Assembly: GCA_041652335.1 (NCBI GenBank)
Contig: JBAZHL010000021.1
Coordinates: forward strand, 1 to 11,675
Direction of reading: 5' to 3'
DNA length: 11,675 bases
From: 2-01-FULL-49-10 sp041652335
GTDB taxonomy: Bacteria; Patescibacteriota; Kazan-3B-28; UBA10110
Shown piece after piece: positions 1 through 7,240 of this stretch. Under the pieces are notes generated by a model. It was not told the DNA's origin. It made no database searches and was given only the letters and a program-made list of their open reading frames with translations. Each line of letters opens with the position of its first letter. The first letter of the stretch is position 1. Position numbers and translations under genes: made by a program.

Positions 1-2116
1 GATTGCCAAAGTCGATATCTGTCCAATTCCACTGGGCACCGTCACCACTGCCGACAAGTAGACTATAGGCTGCGGGACCGCCAGTAGGAGCTACAGGATG
101 TGTCTGTGTCCAACCGCTCTGTCCCACTTCCCGAACAATGTAGGTAGCGGCATCAAGATCGGAGAAGGTGTAGCTACCATCACCAAGAGTAACAAATGAT
201 TTTTCGCCACCATCTAAAGCGCCGTTGTCATTTGCATCGAGGTAGATAGTCCAGTTAGATAGCACTTCATCGTCGGAATCTTTGTTGCCGTCGCTATCGT
301 GATCGTTCCACTTGATTCCAGAGATGGAACCAGTGGGTTCGGGAATGGTGATATCGTGGTTACCGAAGTCGATGTCTTCCGTTACCACATCAGCCGATAC
401 GGTGTAGTAATCCTTTACTGAAGGGTCTGGATGGGTTTGTACCCAATCGGTTTTAGCTTCCTCGGCGACAACCAAATCGCCATTGATCTCGGCCGGAATA
501 TCTAACTGATATTCGCCGTTACCGTCAGTGACATCCTTGGCGACAACTTTGTAGATCTCTACATGAAGAGAGCCACTGTTATTCTCGGCGCAGATATCGT
601 GAATGTGGAACTCCGCTTGGTTGCCGTTACCGACAAAGGTGTGCCAATAGACATGGCTTGGGCTAAAGTCTCCCCACAGTCCGTAAGCGCTGCCTATCCA
701 CAGATCTAACAGACGCTCTCCGTAACCACCGTAGCCATCAACTGTGTCTGTCCAGGCCTCGGGGTCATCAGCAAATAACCTTTTGGAGTACTGAGCATCT
801 GCCGTGATACCGTCGTTGGCATCAAAGGTGCCAGTGGCGCGGATGATGTATTCGGCCTGATCGTCGAGCGGATCAGAAAACACTGATTTACCGTCGTTGT
901 TGGAGTCTTCGTGCCATAACGGATCGTCGTTATGTGAATCTACGTCGAACTCTTGAACAAATTTACCGGCGTAGATCGTCCAACCCTCTAATCCGCTATC
1001 GTTGTCATCCTTGGCCCCGTTTCCGTCAACGTCGTTAAACTTCATCCCGGTGATGGTGCCAGGGGTATCACTGCCTGGCTCCTCGGGTTCTTCTTCCGTT
1101 GCGACGTTGAACGCTACAGCATAGTAAGTTTCACCAATCTGCAGTCCGCCGTCCGCTTCAACCCGATCGTAGTTATCGTAGTTAAGTACATCCGTGGTGG
1201 CGTAGAGTTCAGCTGAGAACGCTTCTTCTTCGGTTGGTACGTTAGAGCCGTTGGATGTCCATCCACTGAACGGAACATACCCTTCTGGCAACACTTCGCG
1301 AATCCAAACGTAGCTGTTATCACCAAGCTCTTCGTCGGTCAGAGTAATGGTGGTCATACCGTCCACTGTCAGGTCGGAAGAGTTCCATCCCTCTGCATGA
1401 CCGATTAATGCATCTCCAGGATTGGCGGTGCCTTCTGGTGCCCATTCGAACTGCCAGTCATCAGCAAAGCGGCAACCTTTGTGGCTATCAACAAACTCCT
1501 GAGCCGTGGTGGCTGTGATCGGAGCGTACTCACCGGTGCCCCAGTTGGGCAACAGCTCTTCGGAATCACAGATGATCTTGTGAGCGATGATAGTAACCAC
1601 CGGTTCCTCTGGTTCTTCCGGCTGGCAAGCAAACTCGTTGAGAGTAATAACCATCGGCTCAGAGGTAACAGATAGTTTGTCATCGTTGGTATCAACATCC
1701 ATAGCCTCTATCGCAAACTGTTGTTCGGTGTAACCGTGAAGGGTAGCAGCGTTGCTGATCTCGCACTCTTTTGGAGCAGAGTGGAGCGCCTTAACAGCAG
1801 CTACATCGTAGCCATCTGCTTCTCTGGGGAAACCTTTAAAGCCGGAATCAGTCCGATCGATCAGTTTGACGTATTTGGCCCAATCAAGTTGCAGATCACC
1901 AGAGGCAAGATCAAAATCGTTATCACCCGGTGTAACTGAGCCACGCATCTGGACACCTAACGAATCCCAGATGGAGCCATCTTTCGATACCAGAACTTCT
2001 ACGCTCTCTGGGTACGATTCGGGCGAAGGATTGCCATAGCTGGTCTCGATAACATGCACATCATCACCGTCACCGTTAATGATGTAGTTATCGAAGCCTA
2101 TAAGACCAATTCGCCT
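1..2116 (-). CDS. Giant surface adhesin-like protein, C-terminal part (downstream of a frameshift; runs off the window)
   Basis: This reading frame is open without a stop from position 2116 to the left edge, about 700 codons, and lacks its own start or ribosome site. It continues the gene at 2098-3879 after a one-frame shift. In order I read: a discoidin/lectin-like beta domain (2098 to about 1750, starting GFDNYIINGDGDD, which completes the SLGFEGELVL end of the other frame); an Ig-like region with acidic Glu/Pro linkers (about 1740-1080, with Cys residues); and two SdrD B-like modules carrying Asp/Asn-rich calcium loops (NDVDGNGAKDDND near 1020-1040; NDHDSDGNKDSDD near 250-310). The first module is interrupted by a beta-rich insert of roughly 140 residues (about 970-541); the second is cut by the window edge just after DFGN. 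SdrD B domains are calcium-stabilised stalk modules in Gram-positive adhesins, so a cell-surface stalk is inferred. The binding partner is unknown. Confidence 0.85.
541..970 (-). other. Beta-sandwich domain nested within the first SdrD B-like module
   Basis: The module starts normally (GMKFNDVDGNG ... GLEGWTIYAGK) and its second half resumes at AKDVTDGNGEYQLDIP, followed by VQTHPD and DIDFGN, exactly as in the next, uninterrupted module. Between them lie roughly 140 extra residues rich in Trp, Gly, Tyr and Asp (for example LLDLWIGSAYGLWGDF and ENNSGSLHVEIY). The insert resembles a jelly-roll carbohydrate-binding fold, but I cannot name a family. Confidence 0.6.
2098..2116 (-). other. Frameshift site inside the surface protein gene
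   Basis: The upstream frame reads SLGFEGELVL then TAG at 2098-2100. The downstream frame is blocked by TGA at 2117-2119 and open from 2116 onward, so the switch must fall within these 19 bases. Removing two bases (for example one TA from TTATAGG) or adding one joins the frames as SLGFEGELVLGFDNYIING, which reads as one continuous beta domain. No X XXY YYZ slippery heptamer and no long mononucleotide run is present, so programmed slippage is not favoured. Confidence 0.8.
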
Positions 2117-3879
2117 TCAAAGCCTAAGCTAACAAAGTTAATTGGGGCAGCATCGGTATCTTCGTCGTAGTGAAGAGCTTTGTCTGGCTTATTTCGATCA
2201 TCTGGCAATGCCCCACCGCCTTCTTTTTGAGTGCCGGGGTTGTAAGAGACAACCGTATCAGCCCATGGATCGTAAGAATCCAAAGATACGACCAGCCGAA
2301 TTGTGCCATCATCTTCGGCGGTGATATCACCCAAATTCCAGGTGACTACTCCACCAGTTACATCAGTGTAATCTGGATCGAAATCGGATGAAACAAAGGT
2401 AGTGCCAGCCGGCAACGTATCAATTACTTGCGCACTATAGAGTGTGCCGTCACCGTTTACTTCCCAATTGATGTCGTAAGCGATCTGGCCGGTTTCGGAA
2501 TCGTATTTACCAGTTTTGGTGACAACTAATTCAGGAATCGGTTGTACACAATCAGAATTATATGGCTGGATAATCATCCGCTCGTCACCGGTAAAGGCAA
2601 AGAACATATGCGATCTAACGGTGTGCCGTTCGGCGTAGTAAACATCCACGATGTGGGTACCGCCAAAGTTCATACTGCCGTTGATCGTGCTGGGTTCATG
2701 AATGCCGGCGTTGTCGGCTACCAACACGCCATCAAGATAGACCCAAGCATCATCATCGGATGTCAGAGTAAAATTGTGATCCGTGGCTTCGGATGCAACA
2801 GTTACTTTGGCAGACCAGTGGGCGCCAAAGTGATAGTCCTCGCCGTTGTAGTTATCCTCTTCGATGGGTGTTGCCCCATCGCCGTGACCAAACGGGAAGA
2901 AGTTGTCACCAAACAGTAGATTGGCATCTACCCGAGAAAATCTAAAGTAAGGCTCGGTGTACCAATCGGTATCATCCGTCCAGTTGAGCGGATCGCCATG
3001 GGTGGCGTCTGGCCAATCATCCGAGTCTATGTTCATATCCTCATGACTCGCCAGGTAGTTGAAGTACTCTCCATACCAACCAGAATCTTCTCTAAAATCA
3101 CAGTATTCGGCTGGTGGGCAGACGGGAAGCAAAGAAACCATGTCCAGCAACATCCCGTATGAATCTGGCTCACCCTTTTCCATAAATTCTACGCGAACCG
3201 TTTCGCTGCTGGCTGTTACTGTATAGGTGTGGTTCTCCCATTGGGGGGTTATGTCGCTGCTACCGTCGGCCATTATTTCACCATCACCAGCGCCCAATGC
3301 GTGACCATCCCATTTCACTTGAATATGGTTATCAGCGTGTCCGGGACGTGGGGCGGTATAGAAACTAAAAGTGTACTGTCTGCCAGGCGTCAAACCAGTT
3401 ATATCCTGGAAAAGATTGATCGAAGCCTTATCATCCCCTGTGCTTGGTTCGCTGGGGTGATGATAGTCGGTGTCCAGTTCCGTCCACTGATTACCGTCCT
3501 GAGCAGTCCAATCGTTAAGCGGGTAAGACTGTAGTTCGATTTTGGCTATATCCTCAGGGGCGTGCTTTTTCATCCACTTGGCTTGCCAGCCAGGCACGGC
3601 CACTCCATCACCAGCGTAGATATCCCAGTACTCTGGGGTACCAACAACTGGTAATTCGAAACTGCCATTAGCAATCAGATTGCTACCACAATCGCCCGAT
3701 GTATCCCCTTCAGTCGTGGTTGCAAAAACCGCAGCCGGTGATATGGTCGATATCACTAACGACGCGGTTACAAAGAGAGGCAGAATTTTTTTGATATATT
3801 TCGGCTTGAAGGCAGCTAACGCGGCCTCCTTGATAAGATGGCCGGCAAACAAAATGCCGGAACGACAAATGCGATCCAT
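2098..3879 (-). CDS. Giant surface adhesin-like protein, N-terminal part (signal peptide, DUF642-like, fibro-slime/PA14-like, DUF11)
   Basis: This is the 593-codon N-terminal part of a secreted multidomain protein. Residues 27-53 form a signal peptide core (KKILPLFVTASLVIS, likely cut after VFA at 53), preceded by an unusually long 26-residue n-region. Residues about 67-254 begin NLIANGSFELP and resemble DUF642-like galactose-binding folds. Residues about 258-435 resemble fibro-slime/PA14 domains, with SDDDAWVYLDG at 374-384 and a YYAERHT motif at 414-420. Residues about 449-550 are a DUF11 repeat (LVVTKTG, then IDTLPAGTTF). The frame ends at TAG 2098-2100 in the middle of a domain that continues in another frame. 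The ATG at 3879 has an AGGAG 4 nt upstream. A role in surface attachment or as a stalk is inferred from domain content. Either a real mutation or a base-calling error could explain the break. Confidence 0.88.
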   Translation of the reverse strand: MDRICRSGILFAGHLIKEAALAAFKPKYIKKILPLFVTASLVISTISPAAVFATTTEGDTSGDCGSNLIANGSFELPVVGTPEYWDIYAGDGVAVPGWQAKWMKKHAPEDIAKIELQSYPLNDWTAQDGNQWTELDTDYHHPSEPSTGDDKASINLFQDITGLTPGRQYTFSFYTAPRPGHADNHIQVKWDGHALGAGDGEIMADGSSDITPQWENHTYTVTASSETVRVEFMEKGEPDSYGMLLDMVSLLPVCPPAEYCDFREDSGWYGEYFNYLASHEDMNIDSDDWPDATHGDPLNWTDDTDWYTEPYFRFSRVDANLLFGDNFFPFGHGDGATPIEEDNYNGEDYHFGAHWSAKVTVASEATDHNFTLTSDDDAWVYLDGVLVADNAGIHEPSTINGSMNFGGTHIVDVYYAERHTVRSHMFFAFTGDERMIIQPYNSDCVQPIPELVVTKTGKYDSETGQIAYDINWEVNGDGTLYSAQVIDTLPAGTTFVSSDFDPDYTDVTGGVVTWNLGDITAEDDGTIRLVVSLDSYDPWADTVVSYNPGTQKEGGGALPDDRNKPDKALHYDEDTDAAPINFVSLGFEGELVL

Positions 3880-3883
3880 ATGG

Positions 3884-3888
3884 CTCCT
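3884..3888 (-). promoter_or_regulatory. Shine-Dalgarno of the surface protein gene
   Basis: AGGAG lies 4 nt before the ATG at 3879. It fixes the start upstream of the long n-region; no other Met occurs before the signal peptide core. Confidence 0.75.
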
Positions 3889-3924
3889 AAGCTTATAAAT
3901 ATACCAGAGCGGTTCCCCAATTAA

Positions 3925-3957
3925 GTTTAAATAGAAAGTCTGGCTCCCGATTTAAAC
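3925..3957 (-). repeat. Inverted repeat in the 5' leader of the surface protein gene
   Basis: Perfect 8-bp arms, GTTTAAAT (3925-3932) and ATTTAAAC (3950-3957), flank a 17-nt loop. It lies between the predicted transcription start and the Shine-Dalgarno, so it would form a hairpin in the leader RNA. The arms are A+T-rich and thus weak. A regulator site in DNA is equally possible. Confidence 0.45.
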
Positions 3958-3973
3958 CCCCACCCACGGGGTT

Positions 3974-4002
3974 AGTGTAGTTTACATTATATGGAGTGTC
4001 AA
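3974..4002 (-). promoter_or_regulatory. Sigma70-type promoter of the surface protein gene
   Basis: Read on the minus strand, a perfect -35 TTGACA (3997-4002) is followed after exactly 17 bp by TACACT (3974-3979, 4 of 6 matches to TATAAT). Transcription would start near 3967, giving a leader of about 88 nt. A TATAAT-like string also lies only 5 bp from the -35, too close to pair with it. The promoter sits just past the murI stop, so the giant gene can be expressed independently. Confidence 0.65.
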
Positions 4003-4041
4003 TCCTGAGGGATGGCTGGGAGGAGTTTGGGACTACGCCCA

Positions 4042-4830
4042 CTACGACAGTTTTGTCAGTAAAAGCATAGTCGCCCCAAACCAACTTTTGGCCTTGGTTT
4101 GGATGTTTTTGGTCAGATCGGTAACGTAGAGCTCCCGCTTTCCTCCCCTGGTAAGTCTGCCAGCTACCTCTGGGTGGCGCCTTAGATAATCGGCTAATTT
4201 AGCAGGGATTACCTCATCTTGGGAGATTATCTTAACCTTAGGAGCTAATCGGCGTACCAGCCGCTTTAGCAAGGGATAATGAGTACAGCCCAAAATGATC
4301 GCTTCCACATCTTGAATTAGCAGAGGATTAAGATATTCAGCCAATATCGGCTCGACCCACTTGAGCGAACCGTCTTCGACCAAAGGCACTAACAGAGCGG
4401 CGGCCTGCTCCCAAATCCGCATCTTTTTATTAATCTTTTTGAGCTCTGCGGTAAAAGTGCCAGAGTTTACGGTCGAGGGAGTAGCCAATATTCCAACCTT
4501 GTGAAATTTGGCGGCGGCTTCTGCGGTGGGGATAATAACCCCCAACACTCGCCTACCTGGATAGTGTTTGGGCAGATACTCTCGTTGAATTTTACGAAGC
4601 GCCATTGCCGATGCGGTATTACACGCCAAGATAATTAGCTGACAGTTTTTCTTGAACAAAAAATCTACCGCCTGGCGAGTAAACTCGTAGATGGCAGCTT
4701 GTGAACGATTACCGTAAGGCACCCGCTGCGTATCGCCTAAGTAAACGTAATCGTATTGCGGCAGTTTTTTTACGATCGCTTTAAGCAGGATCAGTCCGCC
4801 CAAGCCAGAATCAAATACGCCGATCTTCAT
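4042..4830 (-). CDS. murI: Glutamate racemase
   Basis: This enzyme interconverts L- and D-glutamate in the cytoplasm and supplies D-glutamate for peptidoglycan stem peptides. The 262-aa length is normal for the family. Hallmarks are FDSGLGG at residues 6-12 (catalytic-site Asp7 and Ser8), LGDTQRVPYG at 31-40, the first catalytic cysteine in CNTAS (Cys70), and the second in GCTHYP (Cys182, His184). Both cysteines needed for two-base racemisation are present, so the enzyme should be active. The C-terminus is typical (LYVTDLTKNIQTKAKSWFG) until a short, less familiar tail. The ATG overlaps the TGA of the upstream GIY-YIG gene (ATGA at 4827-4830) and lacks a Shine-Dalgarno, so translation probably depends on coupling to that gene. 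No clear terminator follows it. Confidence 0.96.
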   Translation of the reverse strand: MKIGVFDSGLGGLILLKAIVKKLPQYDYVYLGDTQRVPYGNRSQAAIYEFTRQAVDFLFKKNCQLIILACNTASAMALRKIQREYLPKHYPGRRVLGVIIPTAEAAAKFHKVGILATPSTVNSGTFTAELKKINKKMRIWEQAAALLVPLVEDGSLKWVEPILAEYLNPLLIQDVEAIILGCTHYPLLKRLVRRLAPKVKIISQDEVIPAKLADYLRRHPEVAGRLTRGGKRELYVTDLTKNIQTKAKSWFGATMLLLTKLS

Positions 4831-5189
4831 AAATAGAAATTAAATAAAAGATGCTTTTTGTCATCCTCGGGCTTGACCCGAGGATCCAGGCCATCAATTT
4901 GGCTGGTAATACTGAGATACAGATCTTCCCATTGTGGATTATTCTTCTCGATTAAGTCTATCTTCCATTTCCGGTTCCACGATTTCAGTTGTTTTTCTCT
5001 GGTGATAGCTGAGTTAATATCGTTAGTTATTTCGTAGTGCACTAATTTATGTACATGATGTTCTTTGGTGAACCCATCCGCTACGTTGGCCTTATGATTG
5101 TAGATCCTTTCAATCAATGCGGAAGTTACACCGACATACAGAGTGCCATTCCGATCACTCGCCAGAATATAGACGTAATACTGCTTCAT
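4827..5189 (-). CDS. Small GIY-YIG domain nuclease (UPF0213-like)
   Basis: This 120-aa single-domain protein carries the GIY-YIG core: YYVYILAS at residues 4-11, LYVGVT at 17-22, a probable active-site Arg28, His32, and metal-binding Glu65 in TREKQLKSW. The domain ends near residue 92 (WEDLYLS). Such stand-alone proteins are putative DNA endonucleases of unknown biological role. Residues 98-111 (DGLDPRVKPEDDKK) are encoded by a palindromic repeat lying across the 3' end and are not part of the fold, so the natural protein was probably shorter. The stop overlaps the murI start. The upstream flank is a second, inverted copy of the repeat that ends just before the ATG and offers no clear Shine-Dalgarno. 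Confidence 0.9.
   Translation of the reverse strand: MKQYYVYILASDRNGTLYVGVTSALIERIYNHKANVADGFTKEHHVHKLVHYEITNDINSAITREKQLKSWNRKWKIDLIEKNNPQWEDLYLSITSQIDGLDPRVKPEDDKKHLLFNFYL
4860..4892 (+). repeat. Palindromic REP-like element, downstream copy
   Basis: Perfect 7-bp arms CCTCGGG and CCCGAGG surround a 5-nt loop (CTTGA). The arms sit between GTCAT and the GGATCCAGGC edge. The pattern matches the widespread intergenic palindrome whose translation reads LDPRVKPEDD. Here it lies inside the 3' end of the GIY-YIG gene and supplies its last residues. Confidence 0.8.
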
Positions 5190-5193
5190 TTTC

Positions 5194-5275
5194 GCCTGGA
5201 TCCCAGATCAAGCCTGCCCGCGGTCGCGGGACGCGGCCAGGGTCCGGAATGACGGAAGGGGTCGCTCGCAATGAC
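5194..5275 (-). repeat. Composite REP-like element, upstream copy in inverted orientation
   Basis: GCCTGGATCC (5194-5203) is the exact reverse complement of the GGATCCAGGC at 4882-4891. GGAATGAC at 5246-5253 mirrors the GTCATCC at 4860-4866. Inside is a G+C-rich segment whose plus-strand translation reads PAVAGRGQG, common in such repeats, and a further TCGCTCGCAATGAC unit follows at 5262-5275. The element fills almost the whole gap between the Gmad2 stop and the GIY-YIG start. Its base composition is far more G+C-rich than its surroundings. Confidence 0.7.
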
Positions 5276-5287
5276 AAAAGGAGGAAC

Positions 5288-5821
5288 TTAGAATGTAACG
5301 GGGATAGTCAACTGGTCATCGTTGGCGGGATCCCCCGATGGATTATCTTTGTACAAGATCAACGTGCCAGTAGAATCGGCTGGCTGAGTAGCAAAATTAA
5401 GAGTGGCGCTAAATGGCACAAAATTAGTAGTCATCCAGTCGCCGTTAGCTTGGGCGATCCCTTCGGCTAATTGATTATTATTGGCATCAAATAACTTAAC
5501 CGGGAAGGAAGCTTCGAAATACCAACTGCCCACCGCTTGGCCAGTAATAGTTAAGGGGCTACCAATGGTTTGGTTGGGTACGGGATCGGCTACTTGGATC
5601 AGGTCGGTTTTATCTAAAGCGTTGCCGATATTTTCGGTAAATGTAGTGCTGCCGTACTGACACCTTCTGGGATACGATTCTAAGATCGGCCGACCAGCGG
5701 CTGCGCAACTATTAAAATCCGTTACAGCTACTTTGGGCGTGCCAATAGATCGCCAAACCATAAAAGCGCCGGACACCAGGATGACTAACACCACTACAAA
5801 GATCCATTGTTTAGCGTTCAT
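5288..5821 (-). CDS. Membrane-anchored Gmad2 (immunoglobulin-like) domain protein
   Basis: This 177-aa protein has a single N-terminal membrane segment (residues 6-23, IFVVVLVILVSGAFMVWR) and an exported remainder. Residues 35-64 carry DFNSCAAAGRPILESYPRRC, with Cys39 and Cys54, a short motif I recognise from many CPR lipoprotein-like proteins. Residues about 73-177 form the Gmad2 domain (VADPVPNQTIGSPLTITGQA, then WYFEASFPVKLFD), an Ig-like fold first described in spore germination proteins and common in uncultured bacteria. Its biochemical role is not known; a cell-envelope function is inferred. An extended -10 lies 6 nt before the ATG and there is no Shine-Dalgarno, so the mRNA is probably leaderless. 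It is the first gene of the minus-strand run towards murI. Confidence 0.88.
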   Translation of the reverse strand: MNAKQWIFVVVLVILVSGAFMVWRSIGTPKVAVTDFNSCAAAGRPILESYPRRCQYGSTTFTENIGNALDKTDLIQVADPVPNQTIGSPLTITGQAVGSWYFEASFPVKLFDANNNQLAEGIAQANGDWMTTNFVPFSATLNFATQPADSTGTLILYKDNPSGDPANDDQLTIPVTF

Positions 5822-5827
5822 GGTTCT

Positions 5828-5836
5828 ATCATACCA
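5828..5836 (-). promoter_or_regulatory. Extended -10 promoter of the Gmad2 gene (leaderless)
   Basis: On the minus strand TGG precedes TATGAT (5828-5833), 5 of 6 matches to consensus, giving an extended -10. Only AGAACC separates it from the ATG at 5821, so transcription should begin at or next to the start codon. Confidence 0.6.
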
Positions 5837-5839
5837 AAA

Positions 5840-5857
5840 TCATCTCCGAAGAGATGA
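5840..5857. repeat. Inverted repeat between the divergent promoters
   Basis: Perfect 7-bp arms TCATCTC and GAGATGA enclose CGAA on the plus strand and TTCG on the minus strand, the latter forming the very stable C(UUCG)G loop if transcribed. It lies upstream of both the Gmad2 and symporter -10 elements, so it may be a shared operator. On the minus strand a TTTT follows, so stopping antisense transcription from the symporter side is an alternative. Confidence 0.45.
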
Positions 5858-5918
5858 CCTGGTAGATCTGATTTCTTAACTTAATTATTGTACCACAAAA
5901 AATAATAACTATATCCAC

Positions 5919-5924
5919 TATAAT
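5919..5924 (+). promoter_or_regulatory. -10 element of the symporter gene (leaderless)
   Basis: A perfect TATAAT is followed by AAAACTA and then the ATG at 5932. The expected start of transcription is at or one base before the ATG, and no Shine-Dalgarno exists. No good -35 is found 16-18 bp upstream. Confidence 0.6.
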
Positions 5925-5931
5925 AAAACTA

Positions 5932-7239
5932 ATGGCGGGGGTAGTTACACAAAATCGAGAGCAGTGGCAGAGTAAATCCGGATTTGTTTTGGCGTCCGCT
6001 GGATCGGCAATCGGTTTTGGTAATTTTTGGCGATTTGCCTATTTAGTGGGAATGAACGGCGGGGCGGCTTTTGTCTTAGTTTATTTAGCATCGGTGATAG
6101 TGATTGGTATACCAATTATGGTGGCGGAGTTTTTAATTGGGCAGAAAACTAAATTAAGCATTGCGGGGGCGTTTAGAAAGCTAACTAATAGATCCGGGGT
6201 GTGGTCGAGCATTGGTTTGATCGGGGTTGTGGCCTCTTTTATTACCTTAAGTTATTACGCGGTGATCGGTGGGTGGGTGACACATTACTTGGCTCAGGCT
6301 CTAATCGGCAACCTTCCGGTCGATTCCAGCACCGCCGTTACGGCTTTTAGCCAGTTGAGTGGTTCGCCATGGCCCCAAATAATCTGGTATACGCTGTTCT
6401 CTTTATTGGCGGCTAACATAGTCGCACGAGGGATCCGAGCCGGCATCGAACGATACAGCCGTAGTTTAATGCTTCTATTTTTAATACTACTGATAGGGCT
6501 ATTTGTTTATTCATTAAATCTTCCGGGCGCGATCGAATCGTTGAAATTTATGTTTACATTCGATCTAAGTAAATTTAATTCGACCGCGGCGATGTTGGCA
6601 GTCGGACATACCTTTTTTAGCCTAAGTCTCGGACAGGGTATCATGGTCGCCTATGGTAGTTATCTGCCCAAAAAAATTACCATTCCCTTTGCCTCCGCCA
6701 TTACTACTATCATCGACACAAGCACGGCGTTGCTGGCTGGCATCACAATTTTTGCCATTGTATTTAGTTTTGGACTGGCTCCCGATTCTGGTACCGGCCT
6801 CGCTTTTATTACCCTGCCACCAATATTATCCACGATGCCCGCTGGACAAGTGCTGGGAATTCTGTTCTTTTTTCTACTAATGATTGCTGGGCTAACTTCG
6901 GCTGTATCAATGTTGGAAGTGGTAACAGTCTACTTAATAGATGAATGGAAGGTAAACCGAACTTTAGCCACTTGGGGCTCGGCTATTGCCATTTATCTAT
7001 TTGGCCTGGTCTGGCTGGTCAATGATATTACAGTGGTCGATCGGATAGCTGGCGGTTACTTGCTGATCTTGGGCGGCTTGGCCATAGCTCTGCTTGTGGG
7101 ATGGATGATACCAGCAAAGATCTTAGCTCAAACCTTACAGGTAAAAACCACCAATGGATGGCTATCTATCTTTAGGTGGTTAAATCGGTACCTGATCCCA
7201 ACGGTTTTAATCTACCTACTGATCAGCGGTGCCTTGTAG
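5932..7239 (+). CDS. Sodium-dependent symporter of the SNF/NSS family (LeuT/MhsT fold)
   Basis: This inner-membrane transporter couples sodium entry to uptake of an amino acid or related small molecule. Helix 1 carries the family signature: SKSGFVLASAGSAIGFGNFW at residues 14-33, then RFAYLVG and NGGAAF, holding the expected Na1/Na2-site backbone and Asn31. The unwound helix 6 region reads TFFSLSLGQG at about 227-236, followed by YGSYLP. Helix 8 has LTSAVSMLEVV from residue 321, with the Thr-Ser pair that binds Na2 in LeuT. At 435 aa it is nearer the 11-helix MhsT type than the 12-helix type. The usual WRFPY is WRFAY here, a small deviation. Substrate cannot be read from the sequence; for an auxotrophic CPR cell, scavenging of amino acids is a reasonable inference. 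It is divergent from the Gmad2 gene. Confidence 0.95.
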   Translation: MAGVVTQNREQWQSKSGFVLASAGSAIGFGNFWRFAYLVGMNGGAAFVLVYLASVIVIGIPIMVAEFLIGQKTKLSIAGAFRKLTNRSGVWSSIGLIGVVASFITLSYYAVIGGWVTHYLAQALIGNLPVDSSTAVTAFSQLSGSPWPQIIWYTLFSLLAANIVARGIRAGIERYSRSLMLLFLILLIGLFVYSLNLPGAIESLKFMFTFDLSKFNSTAAMLAVGHTFFSLSLGQGIMVAYGSYLPKKITIPFASAITTIIDTSTALLAGITIFAIVFSFGLAPDSGTGLAFITLPPILSTMPAGQVLGILFFFLLMIAGLTSAVSMLEVVTVYLIDEWKVNRTLATWGSAIAIYLFGLVWLVNDITVVDRIAGGYLLILGGLAIALLVGWMIPAKILAQTLQVKTTNGWLSIFRWLNRYLIPTVLIYLLISGAL

Positions 7240-7240
7240 G

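Noticed and set aside
1114..1698. Short minus-strand frames within the surface gene C-terminal region
   Set aside because: The continuous open frame encoding SdrD and Ig-like domains covers them; they are shadows.
2098..2116. Programmed -1 ribosomal frameshifting in the surface gene
   Set aside because: The direction fits, but there is no X XXY YYZ slippery heptamer in frame and no evident downstream pseudoknot.
3985..4002. TTGACA with TATAAT 5 bp downstream as a promoter pair
   Set aside because: Spacing is far too short; TACACT at 17 bp is the proper partner.
3893..4084. 63-codon minus-strand frame overlapping the murI 3' end and the surface gene promoter
   Set aside because: It overlaps murI in another frame, covers the consensus promoter and has no Shine-Dalgarno or recognisable motif; a chance frame.
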